From positions 1 to 17,660 of the forward strand of contig JAYPTI010000056.1 of assembly GCA_038133505.1 (NCBI GenBank): a stretch of 17,660 nt of DNA, read 5' to 3'. Below the pieces are notes generated by a model. The model had not been told where the DNA came from. It ran no database searches and was given only the letters and a program-made list of their open reading frames with translations. This document shows positions 8,303-15,196 of the stretch, one piece after another. Position numbers and translations under genes: made by a program. The stretch is from JAYQUR01 sp038133505. Lineage in GTDB: Bacteria > Pseudomonadota > Alphaproteobacteria > MPNO01 > UBA830. The stretch's first letter is position 1; each line of letters starts with the position of its first letter.

Positions 8303-9451
8303 TTATTCCGGGCCGCGGAAATATCTGTGGGGAACGAAAGGCATCGTGCTGATCTTGCCGGGCCGCGGCGTGCCGCGGACGACCAGCTGGACCGCCGTCT
8401 CCTTTGCCGAATATTCGGTCGCGACGTATCCCATTGCGACCGGCCGGTCGGCGATCGGACCGAACCCGCCGGAGGTGACGCTGCCGATCGCAACGCCTGC
8501 CGCGTCCGTGATCTCGGTCCCTTCGCGCGCCGGTGCCCTGCCGTCCGGCAGGATCCCCACCCTTTTGCGCGAAACGCCGTTCTCGATCTGGTCGCGGACG
8601 ACCGCGTCGCCCGGAAAGCCGCCTTCTTCGCGCCGCCGCTTGCCGATCGACCAGGTGAGTGCCGCCTCGACGGGCGTCGTCGTGGCGTCGATATCGTGGC
8701 CGTAGAGGCACAGCCCGGCCTCGAGCCTGAGCGAGTCGCGTGCACCGAGACCTGCCGGTTCCACTTCCGCCTCGCCGAGCAGCAGCTCCGCGATCCGGAC
8801 CGCGTCGGCAGCAGGTACCGAGATTTCGAAACCGTCCTCGCCGGTATATCCGGACCGCGTGACGGCGAGCCGGCTTCCGTCGATCTCGAACGGCAACGCG
8901 CTCATGAAGGGCATTCGGGCTGCATCCCGCGCGTACCGGGACAGAACCTCCGCGGCCGCCGGGCCCTGAAGCGCGATCAGCGCGCGGTCTTCCAGCACGC
9001 CGATCTCGATATCGCCCGAAAGACCCGCCTTCAGATGCGCGATATCCGCGTCCTTACAGGCGGCATTCACGACGAGAAATAGATAGTCGCCGACATTCGT
9101 CGCCATCAGATCGTCAAGAATGCCGCCGTTTTCGTTGGTGAACATCGTGTAGCGCATGCGGCCGGGCGCGAGCCCCGCGATATCTCCGGGAACGAGTCGC
9201 TCCAGCGCCGTCGCCGCAGACGCGAACCCGTCCGGACCGCGCAGCGTGACCTGTCCCATGTGCGACACGTCGAACAGCGAGGCTTGCGTCCGCGTATGGC
9301 GGTGCTCGGTCAGGATGCCGGCCGGATACTGGACCGGCATCTCGTAGCCTGCGAACGGCACCATTTTGCCGCCGCGCGCGACGTGCAGATCGTGCAGGAC
9401 GGTACTTTTGAGATTGGATGTTCCGGCGTCGGCGATGGCACGTCCCTCCAA
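8303..9451 (-). CDS. gcvT: Glycine cleavage system T protein (aminomethyltransferase); start uncertain
   Basis: GcvT releases ammonia from the aminomethyl-lipoyl group of GcvH and makes methylene-tetrahydrofolate. Family hallmarks are GKMVPFAGYEMPVQYPAG, SLFDVSHMGQVTLRG, SGYTGEDGFEI and the C-terminal barrel (SVTSGGFGP). The total length of about 380 is normal. The start is odd. The frame opens with TTG at 9451, but that codon has no Shine-Dalgarno. An excellent GGAGGG lies just inside the frame (9449-9444) and points, with a 7-base gap, to an ATC codon at 9436. Starting there would give a normal N-terminus, (M)ADAGTSNLKSTVLHDLH. The nearest downstream ATG (9364) would remove conserved sequence. 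First gene of the riboswitch-controlled operon. Confidence 0.95.
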   Translation of the reverse strand: MEGRAIADAGTSNLKSTVLHDLHVARGGKMVPFAGYEMPVQYPAGILTEHRHTRTQASLFDVSHMGQVTLRGPDGFASAATALERLVPGDIAGLAPGRMRYTMFTNENGGILDDLMATNVGDYLFLVVNAACKDADIAHLKAGLSGDIEIGVLEDRALIALQGPAAAEVLSRYARDAARMPFMSALPFEIDGSRLAVTRSGYTGEDGFEISVPAADAVRIAELLLGEAEVEPAGLGARDSLRLEAGLCLYGHDIDATTTPVEAALTWSIGKRRREEGGFPGDAVVRDQIENGVSRKRVGILPDGRAPAREGTEITDAAGVAIGSVTSGGFGPIADRPVAMGYVATEYSAKETAVQLVVRGTPRPGKISTMPFVPHRYFRGPE

Positions 9452-9500
9452 TTCGGATGGCGGATCCGGCCGTCCAGACGGAGTCGGCCAGTCTCCTCGT

Positions 9501-9696
9501 GCCCCCTCTGTCCGGGAAACCTGAGAGATTCACCCGCGGCCTGTCCGGCGCGCCGGGCTTTCTCCTTCGGTGAGACAGCGAGCGATGCTGTCTGCTTTCC
9601 AGAGATACATCCCCCTGCGGTCCTGTTGCCTGAGAGTTTCCGGGGCGGTTGCTCCTTCGGCGCCGGTCTCGATAACGGACCGCCTCTCCCGCAGGG
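9501..9696 (-). ncRNA. Tandem glycine riboswitch (two aptamers) upstream of gcvT
   Basis: Read on the minus strand, two glycine aptamers stand in a row. Aptamer 1 (about 9696-9611) is closed by CCCTGCGG pairing with CCGCAGGG and holds GGGAGAG, GCCGAAGGAGCAACC and ACTCTCAGGCAACAGGACCG. Aptamer 2 (about 9608-9501) holds CTCTGGAAAGC, a GACAGC/GCTGTC arm, TCACCGAAGGAGAAAGCC, ATCTCTCAGG and the closing GGACAGAGGGGGC. These are the core motifs of the known glycine riboswitch, joined by a short linker. The 50 bases between aptamer 2 and gcvT contain a GGCCG/CGGCC hairpin without a U-run. This argues for control of translation rather than termination; a CTCC near 9483 could pair with the GGAG of the ribosome-binding site. 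Confidence 0.95.
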
Positions 9697-9713
9697 ATCG
9701 ACTGTATGGGGAA

Positions 9714-9741
9714 ATGATAGCTGCGCCGGGGGACGAATCAA
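9714..9741 (-). promoter_or_regulatory. Sigma70-type promoter of the gcv operon
   Basis: On the minus strand, TTGATT (9741-9736) is followed by 16 bases and TATCAT (9719-9714). Initiation would fall near 9707, about 10 bases before the first paired base of the riboswitch, as expected for a riboswitch leader. The -35 box begins only 25 bases after the stop codon of the upstream lipoprotein gene. No terminator lies between them, so readthrough into the riboswitch is also possible. Confidence 0.72.
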
Positions 9742-9766
9742 CCGCGCGGCGCGAATCGGGGGCCCG

Positions 9767-10330
9767 CTATCGGCGACGGACGGAGCGATTGTACGCGACC
9801 TCCGCCGGCGTCAACTGGAACCCGAGAACGATTTCCTTCTGCGGGCCCGTCGCACCATCGCTCAGCGGAATGAACAGGTCGACCTTGTCCTGATAGAACA
9901 GCCGGGGCCGGCTGCCGGTAAACTCGCCCTTCACGTTGAGGATCCGCTTTCCTTCGGGCTTCGGCCGGAATTCCGGGATCGCGACGAAATAGTCGAACTC
10001 GATCGCCGATCCGGCCGCGGCCGCACCGCGCTCCACGGCAATCGTGATGTTCAGGCCGACGTCGACGCCGTCCTTCTCGTAGAGACAGCCGCCGATGAAA
10101 TTCACGATCCGGGCTTCGAACTGGATATCGGTGATGTCGCGTCCGGGGCCGGGCTTGAATCGGACCAGCGTGCCGGCGTCGCCGAGGATCAGGACCTTCG
10201 GACACGCATATTGCGGAATGTCCTTCTTGAACGGGTTTCCGCAGGCCGACAGGACCGCGAGTGCCGCCGCAAGAACCAATGGCGTCCACGCATCCGACAG
10301 ACGGGCTGATCTACGGCTTCCGGTCGTCAT
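9767..10330 (-). CDS. Putative lipoprotein of unknown function
   Basis: This 187-residue protein opens with a basic N-terminus (MTTGSRRSARLSD), a hydrophobic segment (about 15-28) and a lipobox LSAC whose cysteine is C30. It should therefore be exported and lipid-anchored. Two further cysteines, C43 and C82, could form a disulfide in the mature protein. The rest is soluble, with segments such as VRFKPGPGRDITDIQFEARI and EIVLGFQLTPAEVAYNRSV that I associate with a conserved uncharacterised alphaproteobacterial lipoprotein family; I cannot name a function. I chose the ATG at 10330 because it puts the lipobox in the right place; the frame is open further upstream but there overlaps the CDGSH gene antiparallel to nothing coding. 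It starts 5 bases after the CDGSH stop, so the two are probably co-translated. Confidence 0.85.
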   Translation of the reverse strand: MTTGSRRSARLSDAWTPLVLAAALAVLSACGNPFKKDIPQYACPKVLILGDAGTLVRFKPGPGRDITDIQFEARIVNFIGGCLYEKDGVDVGLNITIAVERGAAAAGSAIEFDYFVAIPEFRPKPEGKRILNVKGEFTGSRPRLFYQDKVDLFIPLSDGATGPQKEIVLGFQLTPAEVAYNRSVRRR

Positions 10331-10335
10331 TCGGC

Positions 10336-10575
10336 TCAGAGCTTGCGATGGCTGCCGTCGCATTCGGGCTGATTGCCGGTTTGCTTGCAACCGCAGAACC
10401 AGAAGGTGGTCGTCTCGGGCGCGACGAACTGTACCGGGCGGAGATCGGTGCGCTTGTGCGATCCGTCGCAGAACGGCTGGCTCTCGCTGCGCCCGCAGGC
10501 GCACCACCAGTATTCCTCTCCGGCCGTCACCTCGACGCCGTAAGGTTCCTTCTGTGCGACAACCGGTTCGGACAT
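10336..10575 (-). CDS. Twin CDGSH-type iron-sulfur protein
   Basis: This small soluble protein of 79 residues has two CDGSH iron-sulfur motifs. Motif 1 is CAC...FCDGSH with ligands C25, C27, C36 and H40. Motif 2 is CGC...ECDGSH with C61, C63, C72 and H76. Each should bind one 2Fe-2S cluster by three cysteines and one histidine, as in the mitoNEET family. There is no signal peptide or membrane segment, so it is cytoplasmic and could carry both clusters in one chain. The ATG at 10575 is preceded by AAGGGA 8 bases upstream; a longer in-frame start at 10674 would add an Arg-rich, non-conserved leader. It heads a two-gene unit with the lipoprotein. Its physiological role is unknown. Confidence 0.93.
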   Translation of the reverse strand: MSEPVVAQKEPYGVEVTAGEEYWWCACGRSESQPFCDGSHKRTDLRPVQFVAPETTTFWFCGCKQTGNQPECDGSHRKL

Positions 10576-10767
10576 GCCTGATTCCCTTGCAGTGGCGAAG
10601 CTTTCCGGTCGGTACGGACCGCGCCCTTCTCGGCGGGCCCGAAGCGCGCTATATCCTTGAAGATACGAACACATTCGGCCGCTTTGCGGGTCCGGCGACT
10701 GTAGTTAAGGCGCTGCCCGAGTACAAGCGGTACGATCACCGAACCACGAAGGGATACCGACCGCCGG

Positions 10768-11712
10768 ATGACGTTACGACCTCTCAAAATTCTGCTTGCC
10801 GGTCCGCGCGGCTTCTGCGCCGGGGTCGACCGGGCGATCCGGATCGTGGAGCTGGCCCTCGAAAAGCACGGACCGCCGGTCTATGTCCGCCACGAGATCG
10901 TCCACAACCGCTTCGTCGTGGAGGACCTCGAATCCAAGGGAGCGATCTTCGTCGAGGAACTCGACGAGGTGCCGCCCAACGTTCCGGTGGTGTTTTCGGC
11001 GCACGGGGTTCCCAAATCGGTGTTCGCCGAGGCCGACGGCCGCGAGATGTACTATCTCGACGCCACCTGCCCGCTGGTCACGAAGGTCCATGTCGACGCG
11101 GCGCGCCACCGCAAGGAGGGCAAGCAGCTCGTCCTAATCGGCCATGCCGGCCACCCGGAAGTCGTCGGGACCCTGGGCCAGCTGCCCGACGGTGAAATGC
11201 TTCTCGTCGAAAACGCCGAGCAGGCCGAAACGCTGGAGGTGCCCGATCCGGACAATCTCGCCTTCGTGACCCAGACGACCCTTTCGGTCGACGATACGGC
11301 CGAGATCGTCTCGATCCTGCGGCGCCGTTTCCCGAACATCGAAGCGCCGCGCAAGGAAGATATCTGCTACGCGACGACCAACCGGCAGGCGGCGGTGAAG
11401 GCGCTTGCGCCCGACTGCGACGCCCTGATCGTTCTCGGCGCGCCTTACTCGTCGAACTCGAACCGTCTCGCCGAGGTTGCGCGGACGTCGGGCTGTGAGA
11501 AGTCGCTGCTGATCCCGCGGGCGGCGGAGCTCGACGACGACTGGCTCGACGGCGTTTCCACGCTGGGCATCACGGCGGGCGCATCGGCGCCGGAGCTTCT
11601 GGTGCGCGAGCTGATCGACCGTCTTTCCGAAAGCCGGGACGTAACGGTGGAGGAACGGAGCGTGGCAGACGAGAACGTCGCTTTCAGCCTGCCGCGGGCG
11701 CTTACCGTCTGA
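10768..11712 (+). CDS. ispH: 4-hydroxy-3-methylbut-2-enyl diphosphate reductase
   Basis: IspH (LytB) performs the last step of the MEP isoprenoid pathway, reducing HMBPP to IPP and DMAPP with a 4Fe-4S cluster. The three cluster cysteines are C17 (GPRGFCAGV), C101 (DATCPLV) and C200 (KEDICYATTNRQ). Substrate-binding histidines H46 and H79 and the proton-relay glutamate E131 (GHAGHPE) are present. The C-terminal block has GAPYSSNSNRL and ITAGASAPE. The length, 314 residues, is normal. The ATG at 10768 has only a distant GAAGGGA. It diverges from the CDGSH gene across 192 bases in which I could not place a convincing promoter. thrB follows after 27 bases. Confidence 0.98.
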   Translation: MTLRPLKILLAGPRGFCAGVDRAIRIVELALEKHGPPVYVRHEIVHNRFVVEDLESKGAIFVEELDEVPPNVPVVFSAHGVPKSVFAEADGREMYYLDATCPLVTKVHVDAARHRKEGKQLVLIGHAGHPEVVGTLGQLPDGEMLLVENAEQAETLEVPDPDNLAFVTQTTLSVDDTAEIVSILRRRFPNIEAPRKEDICYATTNRQAAVKALAPDCDALIVLGAPYSSNSNRLAEVARTSGCEKSLLIPRAAELDDDWLDGVSTLGITAGASAPELLVRELIDRLSESRDVTVEERSVADENVAFSLPRALTV

Positions 11713-11739
11713 GATCCGGCCGACCGGCAGGCGATCCCC

Positions 11740-12711
11740 ATGGCCGTCTACACCCGCGTATCCGACGACGACCTGGCGGCGTTTCTGGCCCCCTTCGATA
11801 TCGGAGCGCCCGTGTCGCTCGAACCCATCGCGCAGGGCATCGAGAATTCGAACTATCGCCTGACGACTGCCGCCGGCCGCTTCGTACTCACGATCTTTGA
11901 AGCGCGCGTGGCGGCATCCGACTTGCCCTGGTTCCTCGGGCTCATGCACCGCCTCTCTGCCAATGGCGCGCCCTGCCCGGTCCCGATCCGCAACCGTGCC
12001 GGAGAGACGCTGCACGCGCTGTGCGGCAAGCCCGCGGCCCTCGTCACCCATCTCGACGGCGACTGGCCGCGATCGCCGGGGCCGGAAGACTGCGCAGAGG
12101 CCGGACGCGCGCTCGCCGGCCTGCATGCTGCCGGCCGCGACTATCCCGTCCGGCCGAACGACCTGTCGGTCGCGGGCTGGCGGCGGCTGTTTGAGGCCGG
12201 CAGGAATCGGGCCGACGAGCTCGAGCCCGGGCTCGCCGAGTGGATCGAGGGCGAACTCTCGGCGCTGGAAGCGGCCTGGCCGGTCGATCTTCCCATCGGC
12301 ACGATCCACGCCGATCTCTTCCCCGACAACACTTTCTTCGTCGACGGCAGGTTGACCGGCATCATCGACTTCTATTTCGCCTGCACCGATTTTCTCGCCT
12401 ACGACCTCGCGGTAACGCTGAACGCCTGGTGTTTCGAGCCGGGCGGACGTTTCTTGCGGGATCGCGCTGCGGGGCTGATGGCCGGGTACGCCGAGGTGCG
12501 GCCGCTGGGCCCCGCAGAGGCCGCGGCACTGCCGATCCTGGCGCGCGGCGCGGCCTTGCGGTTCCTGCTGACACGGCTTCACGACTGGTTCGTCGAACAT
12601 GACAACCGGGCGCTGACGCGGCGGAAAGACCCGCTCGAACTGCGGCCTGTCGTCGAGTTCCATCGCGGCGTGGCCGATTCCACCGCCTACGGGATAGATT
12701 GCCCACCATGA
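11740..12711 (+). CDS. thrB: Homoserine kinase, APH-fold type
   Basis: It phosphorylates homoserine in threonine biosynthesis. This is the aminoglycoside-phosphotransferase-fold type common in alphaproteobacteria, not the GHMP-kinase ThrB of E. coli. The 323-residue protein has the N-terminal block LEPIAQGIENSNYRLTTAAG, the catalytic loop HADLFPDN (H190 to N197, catalytic D192), and the metal-binding IIDFYFACTDFLAYDLA with D210. The last base triplets overlap the rnhA start as ATGA (12708-12711), indicating coupled translation. The order ispH-thrB-rnhA is familiar from alphaproteobacteria, which supports the homoserine kinase call over a generic phosphotransferase. Confidence 0.95.
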   Translation: MAVYTRVSDDDLAAFLAPFDIGAPVSLEPIAQGIENSNYRLTTAAGRFVLTIFEARVAASDLPWFLGLMHRLSANGAPCPVPIRNRAGETLHALCGKPAALVTHLDGDWPRSPGPEDCAEAGRALAGLHAAGRDYPVRPNDLSVAGWRRLFEAGRNRADELEPGLAEWIEGELSALEAAWPVDLPIGTIHADLFPDNTFFVDGRLTGIIDFYFACTDFLAYDLAVTLNAWCFEPGGRFLRDRAAGLMAGYAEVRPLGPAEAAALPILARGAALRFLLTRLHDWFVEHDNRALTRRKDPLELRPVVEFHRGVADSTAYGIDCPP

Positions 12712-13175
12712 ACGATCCGCAGAACGGCGAAAATGTCGTCGAAATCTTCACCGATGGCGCCTGCAGCGGCAATCCGGGTCCCGGCGGCTGGGGCGCGATC
12801 CTTCGCTGGCGGGGAACCGAGAAGGAACTCAAGGGCGGAGAGCCGGAGACGACCAACAACCGCATGGAATTGATGGCAGCCATTCAGGCGCTGGAAAACC
12901 TCAAACGGGGCGTCCGGGTGAAGCTCTACACCGACAGCACCTACGTTCAAAAAGGGATCACCGAGTGGATCCACGGCTGGAAGGCCCGCGGCTGGCGCAC
13001 CGCGGCGAAGAAGCCGGTCAAGAACGAGGATTTGTGGAGAAGGCTCGACGACGCGATAAGCGGGCACGAGATCTCCTGGCACTGGGTCAAGGGTCATGCC
13101 GGGCACCCCGAAAACGAACGCGCAGACGAGCTTGCGCGGACGGGGCTCGCGGAGGCGCGAAACGGGAACGCCTAG
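12708..13175 (+). CDS. rnhA: Ribonuclease HI
   Basis: RNase HI cuts the RNA strand of RNA-DNA hybrids and removes R-loops and primers. The 155-residue product keeps all active-site residues: D16 (FTDGACSGNPGPGGWGA), E54 (NNRMELMAA), D76 (LYTDSTYV), H130 and D140 (ENERADELA). The basic handle region (WIHGWKARGWRTAAKKPVKN) used for substrate binding is present. The ATG at 12708 overlaps the thrB stop by four bases. An in-frame TTG at 12699 would add only three residues and is less likely. Confidence 0.98.
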   Translation: MNDPQNGENVVEIFTDGACSGNPGPGGWGAILRWRGTEKELKGGEPETTNNRMELMAAIQALENLKRGVRVKLYTDSTYVQKGITEWIHGWKARGWRTAAKKPVKNEDLWRRLDDAISGHEISWHWVKGHAGHPENERADELARTGLAEARNGNA

Positions 13176-13497
13176 CGCGCGCGACGGTACCGATACCGGC
13201 GAAAAGGACTTCGACGGCCGGACGATCCGCCGCGTCGCCGAGACGATTTCCGACGGCCAGACGATGGAAATCACGTTCGCAGGCGACGATATCCCCGGCG
13301 GCATTCCGGCGCGCACGGCGCATCCGTCCGATATCCCGTACGAGCGGCCATGGGTGGGCGACTATCGCCTTACGGTCCGGGCGCCCTTGGTGGTCATGGA
13401 CCTGTTCTGGCGCGCCGACGACCCGCTCCGCATCATGGGCTTCAGCCGCGGCGACTGGGAAGGCGACCTGGCCGCGATGGCCAAGGCGGATGCCTGA
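13096..13497 (+). CDS. Small hypothetical protein downstream of rnhA (start uncertain)
   Basis: I do not recognise this protein. The frame runs from an ATG at 13096 inside rnhA to a stop at 13497, 133 codons. The first 35 codons overlap rnhA and are Arg/Thr/Gly-rich, so they may not be translated. Other starts are TTG at 13132 and ATG at 13264; the last gives 77 residues. The sequence from about codon 37 onward looks protein-like: DGRTIRRVAETISDGQTMEI, then IPYERPWVGDYRLTVRAPLV, then a Trp-containing tail ending WEGDLAAMAKADA. There are no cysteines, signal peptide or membrane segment. None of the starts has a good Shine-Dalgarno, so coupling to rnhA is plausible. It ends 9 bases before the convergent hydrolase gene. 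Confidence 0.55.
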   Translation: MPGTPKTNAQTSLRGRGSRRRETGTPSARDGTDTGEKDFDGRTIRRVAETISDGQTMEITFAGDDIPGGIPARTAHPSDIPYERPWVGDYRLTVRAPLVVMDLFWRADDPLRIMGFSRGDWEGDLAAMAKADA

Positions 13498-13506
13498 CCT
13501 CTTCGC

Positions 13507-14520
13507 CTAGCACTCTTTCAGGAAATCCGCGAGCGGCGGCGCCCAGAGGCGCGCGTGCAGCGTCGAATAGTGGCCGTAGGTATCGTCGGCGCGCGGGATC
13601 AGCACGTATCGGGCCCCGGGGATCTTCGCGATGGCGGGCTCCATCACGCCGAGCTGCGGCGGATTCAGCTCGTCGTCCTCAAAATTGATCGCCAGCAGCT
13701 TCGCCTCGATCCTGTCGAGGTCGCCCGACGGGTCGTAGTCCATCGACGCCTCTACCTGATAGAGCCGGTTGTTGGCGTCGCCCTTCTTCGCGCGCTCGAC
13801 CATCGTCCGGTACAGCTCGTCCGCCGCCTCGCGCGTCGGCGCGCGTTCCTGCAGTCGGACGACGCTTTGCACCATCAGGCCGCTGTAGGGCGCGGTGTTC
13901 ACGTAGCGGCTGGGGTTGGTCTCGTAGTTTCCGTTGTTCCAGTCGGGATCGTTGCGGATCGCTTCGATGGAAATGCGCCGCTGGATCCAGTTCCGGCCGC
14001 TCATGGGGCCTGGCTGGGTCGCCACGGGGACGAGCCGTTCCATGAAATCCGGGAACATCTCGCCCCACATCCAGGTCAGCATGCCGCCCATCGACAGTCC
14101 GAGAACGAGCGCGAGGCGGTTGACCCCGAGACCCTCCGTCAGCATGCGGTGGGTCGAGGTGACCATGTCGACGTACCGGTAGTTGGGAAAAGACGCGCGC
14201 ATGCCGTCGCTCGGCTTGGACGAACCGCCGAATCCGACCATGTCCGGAATGACGACGTACCAGTCGGCCAGGTCGAGCGGCTGGCCGGCGCCGAACAACT
14301 CGTCCGCCAGCCCGTCGTCGAGCCACGAAGCGCCGGAGCCGGTGGTGTTGTGCAGCAGGAGCGCCGCGTTCGCCGCCCGGCCGTCGGCATCGCGGCGCAG
14401 CGTACCGAGCGTCCGGCAGCGGAGCGTCAGTTCGTCCAGATGCTGGCCGTTGGCGAAGTCGAAATCCCTGAGGACGATGTCCTGTTGCGCGTAGCCCGGC
14501 CAGTCCGTTCCGTCGGTCAT
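13507..14520 (-). CDS. MetX-like alpha/beta hydrolase (homoserine O-acetyltransferase superfamily member)
   Basis: This 337-residue soluble protein has the alpha/beta hydrolase fold of the MetX group. The nucleophile elbow is GLSMGGM with S143. The acid is probably D282 or D283 in INFEDDELNPPQ, and the histidine is H317 in ADDTYGHYSTLHA. Early blocks are LLLHNTTGSGASWLD (oxyanion region) and DWYVVIPDMVGFGGSSKPSD. True MetX enzymes end with an SDWLFPP acid block and GHDAFL around the histidine. Both differ here, so I would not call it a methionine-pathway enzyme; an esterase or other acyl-transfer role is possible. The ATG at 14520 has GGGGAG 9 bases upstream. It has its own promoter and appears monocistronic, convergent with rnhA and its small ORF. 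Confidence 0.85.
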   Translation of the reverse strand: MTDGTDWPGYAQQDIVLRDFDFANGQHLDELTLRCRTLGTLRRDADGRAANAALLLHNTTGSGASWLDDGLADELFGAGQPLDLADWYVVIPDMVGFGGSSKPSDGMRASFPNYRYVDMVTSTHRMLTEGLGVNRLALVLGLSMGGMLTWMWGEMFPDFMERLVPVATQPGPMSGRNWIQRRISIEAIRNDPDWNNGNYETNPSRYVNTAPYSGLMVQSVVRLQERAPTREAADELYRTMVERAKKGDANNRLYQVEASMDYDPSGDLDRIEAKLLAINFEDDELNPPQLGVMEPAIAKIPGARYVLIPRADDTYGHYSTLHARLWAPPLADFLKEC

Positions 14521-14552
14521 CCGCCGCGTCTCCCCATGTCTGCGTTTGCGCC

Positions 14553-14582
14553 CTTATAGCGCGGATCGCACGGAGCCGTCAG
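14553..14582 (-). promoter_or_regulatory. Probable promoter of the MetX-like hydrolase gene
   Basis: On the minus strand, CTGACG (14582-14577) is followed by 18 bases and TATAAG (14558-14553). These match the sigma70 boxes at 4 and 5 of 6 positions. It lies about 32 bases before the ATG at 14520 and just downstream of the peroxiredoxin terminator, which fits a separate transcription unit. Confidence 0.5.
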
Positions 14583-14594
14583 GACCGGGCAACG

Positions 14595-14622
14595 AAAAAG
14601 CCCCGGCCGAACGGCCGGGGCT
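14595..14622 (-). terminator. Intrinsic terminator after the peroxiredoxin gene
   Basis: A 10-base-pair stem AGCCCCGGCC/GGCCGGGGCT (14599-14608 with 14613-14622, 4-base loop) is followed on the minus strand by a short U-run (bases 14599-14595 read as T). It lies 25 bases downstream of the peroxiredoxin stop and insulates it from the hydrolase gene. Confidence 0.9.
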
Positions 14623-14646
14623 CCACCGTCGGAACGGCGTGTCGTC

Positions 14647-15129
14647 TCAGAGCTGCGAGAGGATCGTGTCGGCGTCGCTCACCTCGAACGCGCCGCCCTC
14701 TTCGAGGTTGATCTGGGTGACGGTACCGTCGTCCACGATCATCGAATAGCGGCTGGAACGGACGCCGAGACCGCGTTCGGTAAGATCGAGCACGGTGCCG
14801 AGTTCCTGGGTGTACTTGGCGCTGCCGTCGGCCAGCATTTCAACCTTGTCGCCGACGTTCTGATCCTTGCCCCAGGCGCCCATGACGAACGGATCGTTCA
14901 CCGAAAGGCAGGCGATGGTATCGACGCCTTTCGCCTTGATCTCGGCGGCCTTCTGCACAAAGCCCGGCAGATGCTTGGCCGAGCAGGTCGGCGTGAACGC
15001 GCCCGGAACCGCGAACAGGACGACCTTTTTGCCGCCGAAAAGTTCGTCGGTGGAAACGGGCTGCGGGCCTTCGGGACCCATTTTCGTCAGAGTGCCGGAC
15101 GGTACCTTGTCGCCAACGCCAATCGCCAT
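14647..15129 (-). CDS. Peroxiredoxin, Prx5-like (redoxin family)
   Basis: A thiol peroxidase that reduces hydrogen peroxide and organic hydroperoxides, 160 residues, with no signal peptide and so cytoplasmic. The peroxidatic cysteine is C49 in VPGAFTPTCSAKHLPGF, the Prx5-type PxxxTxxC active site. The only other cysteine is C74 in DTIACLSVND. Prx5-family proteins with this pattern usually draw electrons from glutathione/glutaredoxin or thioredoxin; which applies here cannot be read from the sequence. The conserved GLGVRSSRYSMIVDDG carries the active-site arginine region. A purine-rich GAGGGAGAG Shine-Dalgarno precedes the ATG. Its neighbour upstream is a DsbD-family reductase. Confidence 0.95.
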   Translation of the reverse strand: MAIGVGDKVPSGTLTKMGPEGPQPVSTDELFGGKKVVLFAVPGAFTPTCSAKHLPGFVQKAAEIKAKGVDTIACLSVNDPFVMGAWGKDQNVGDKVEMLADGSAKYTQELGTVLDLTERGLGVRSSRYSMIVDDGTVTQINLEEGGAFEVSDADTILSQL

Positions 15130-15196
15130 TTTCGCTCTCCCTCATTGTGTTGCGTGTGATGGGCCGACGCGGCGGACGGCCTCGAATGACGAGCCT

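Noticed and set aside
9437..9500. GC hairpin downstream of the riboswitch as an intrinsic terminator
   Set aside because: The GGCCG/CGGCC hairpin is short and not followed by a U-run.
10331..10507. Upstream extension of the lipoprotein to a start at 10507
   Set aside because: It would bury the lipobox signal behind 59 Arg-rich residues, and it overlaps the CDGSH gene in another frame on the same strand.
10576..10767. Divergent promoters between the CDGSH gene and ispH
   Set aside because: TATA-like patches exist (around 10650 and 10703), but none has a credible -35 at 16-18 bases, so I did not annotate one.
11134..12663. 509-codon minus-strand frame opposite ispH and thrB
   Set aside because: It is the antisense shadow of two well-supported genes, with Arg/Gly/Asp-rich composition and no motif.
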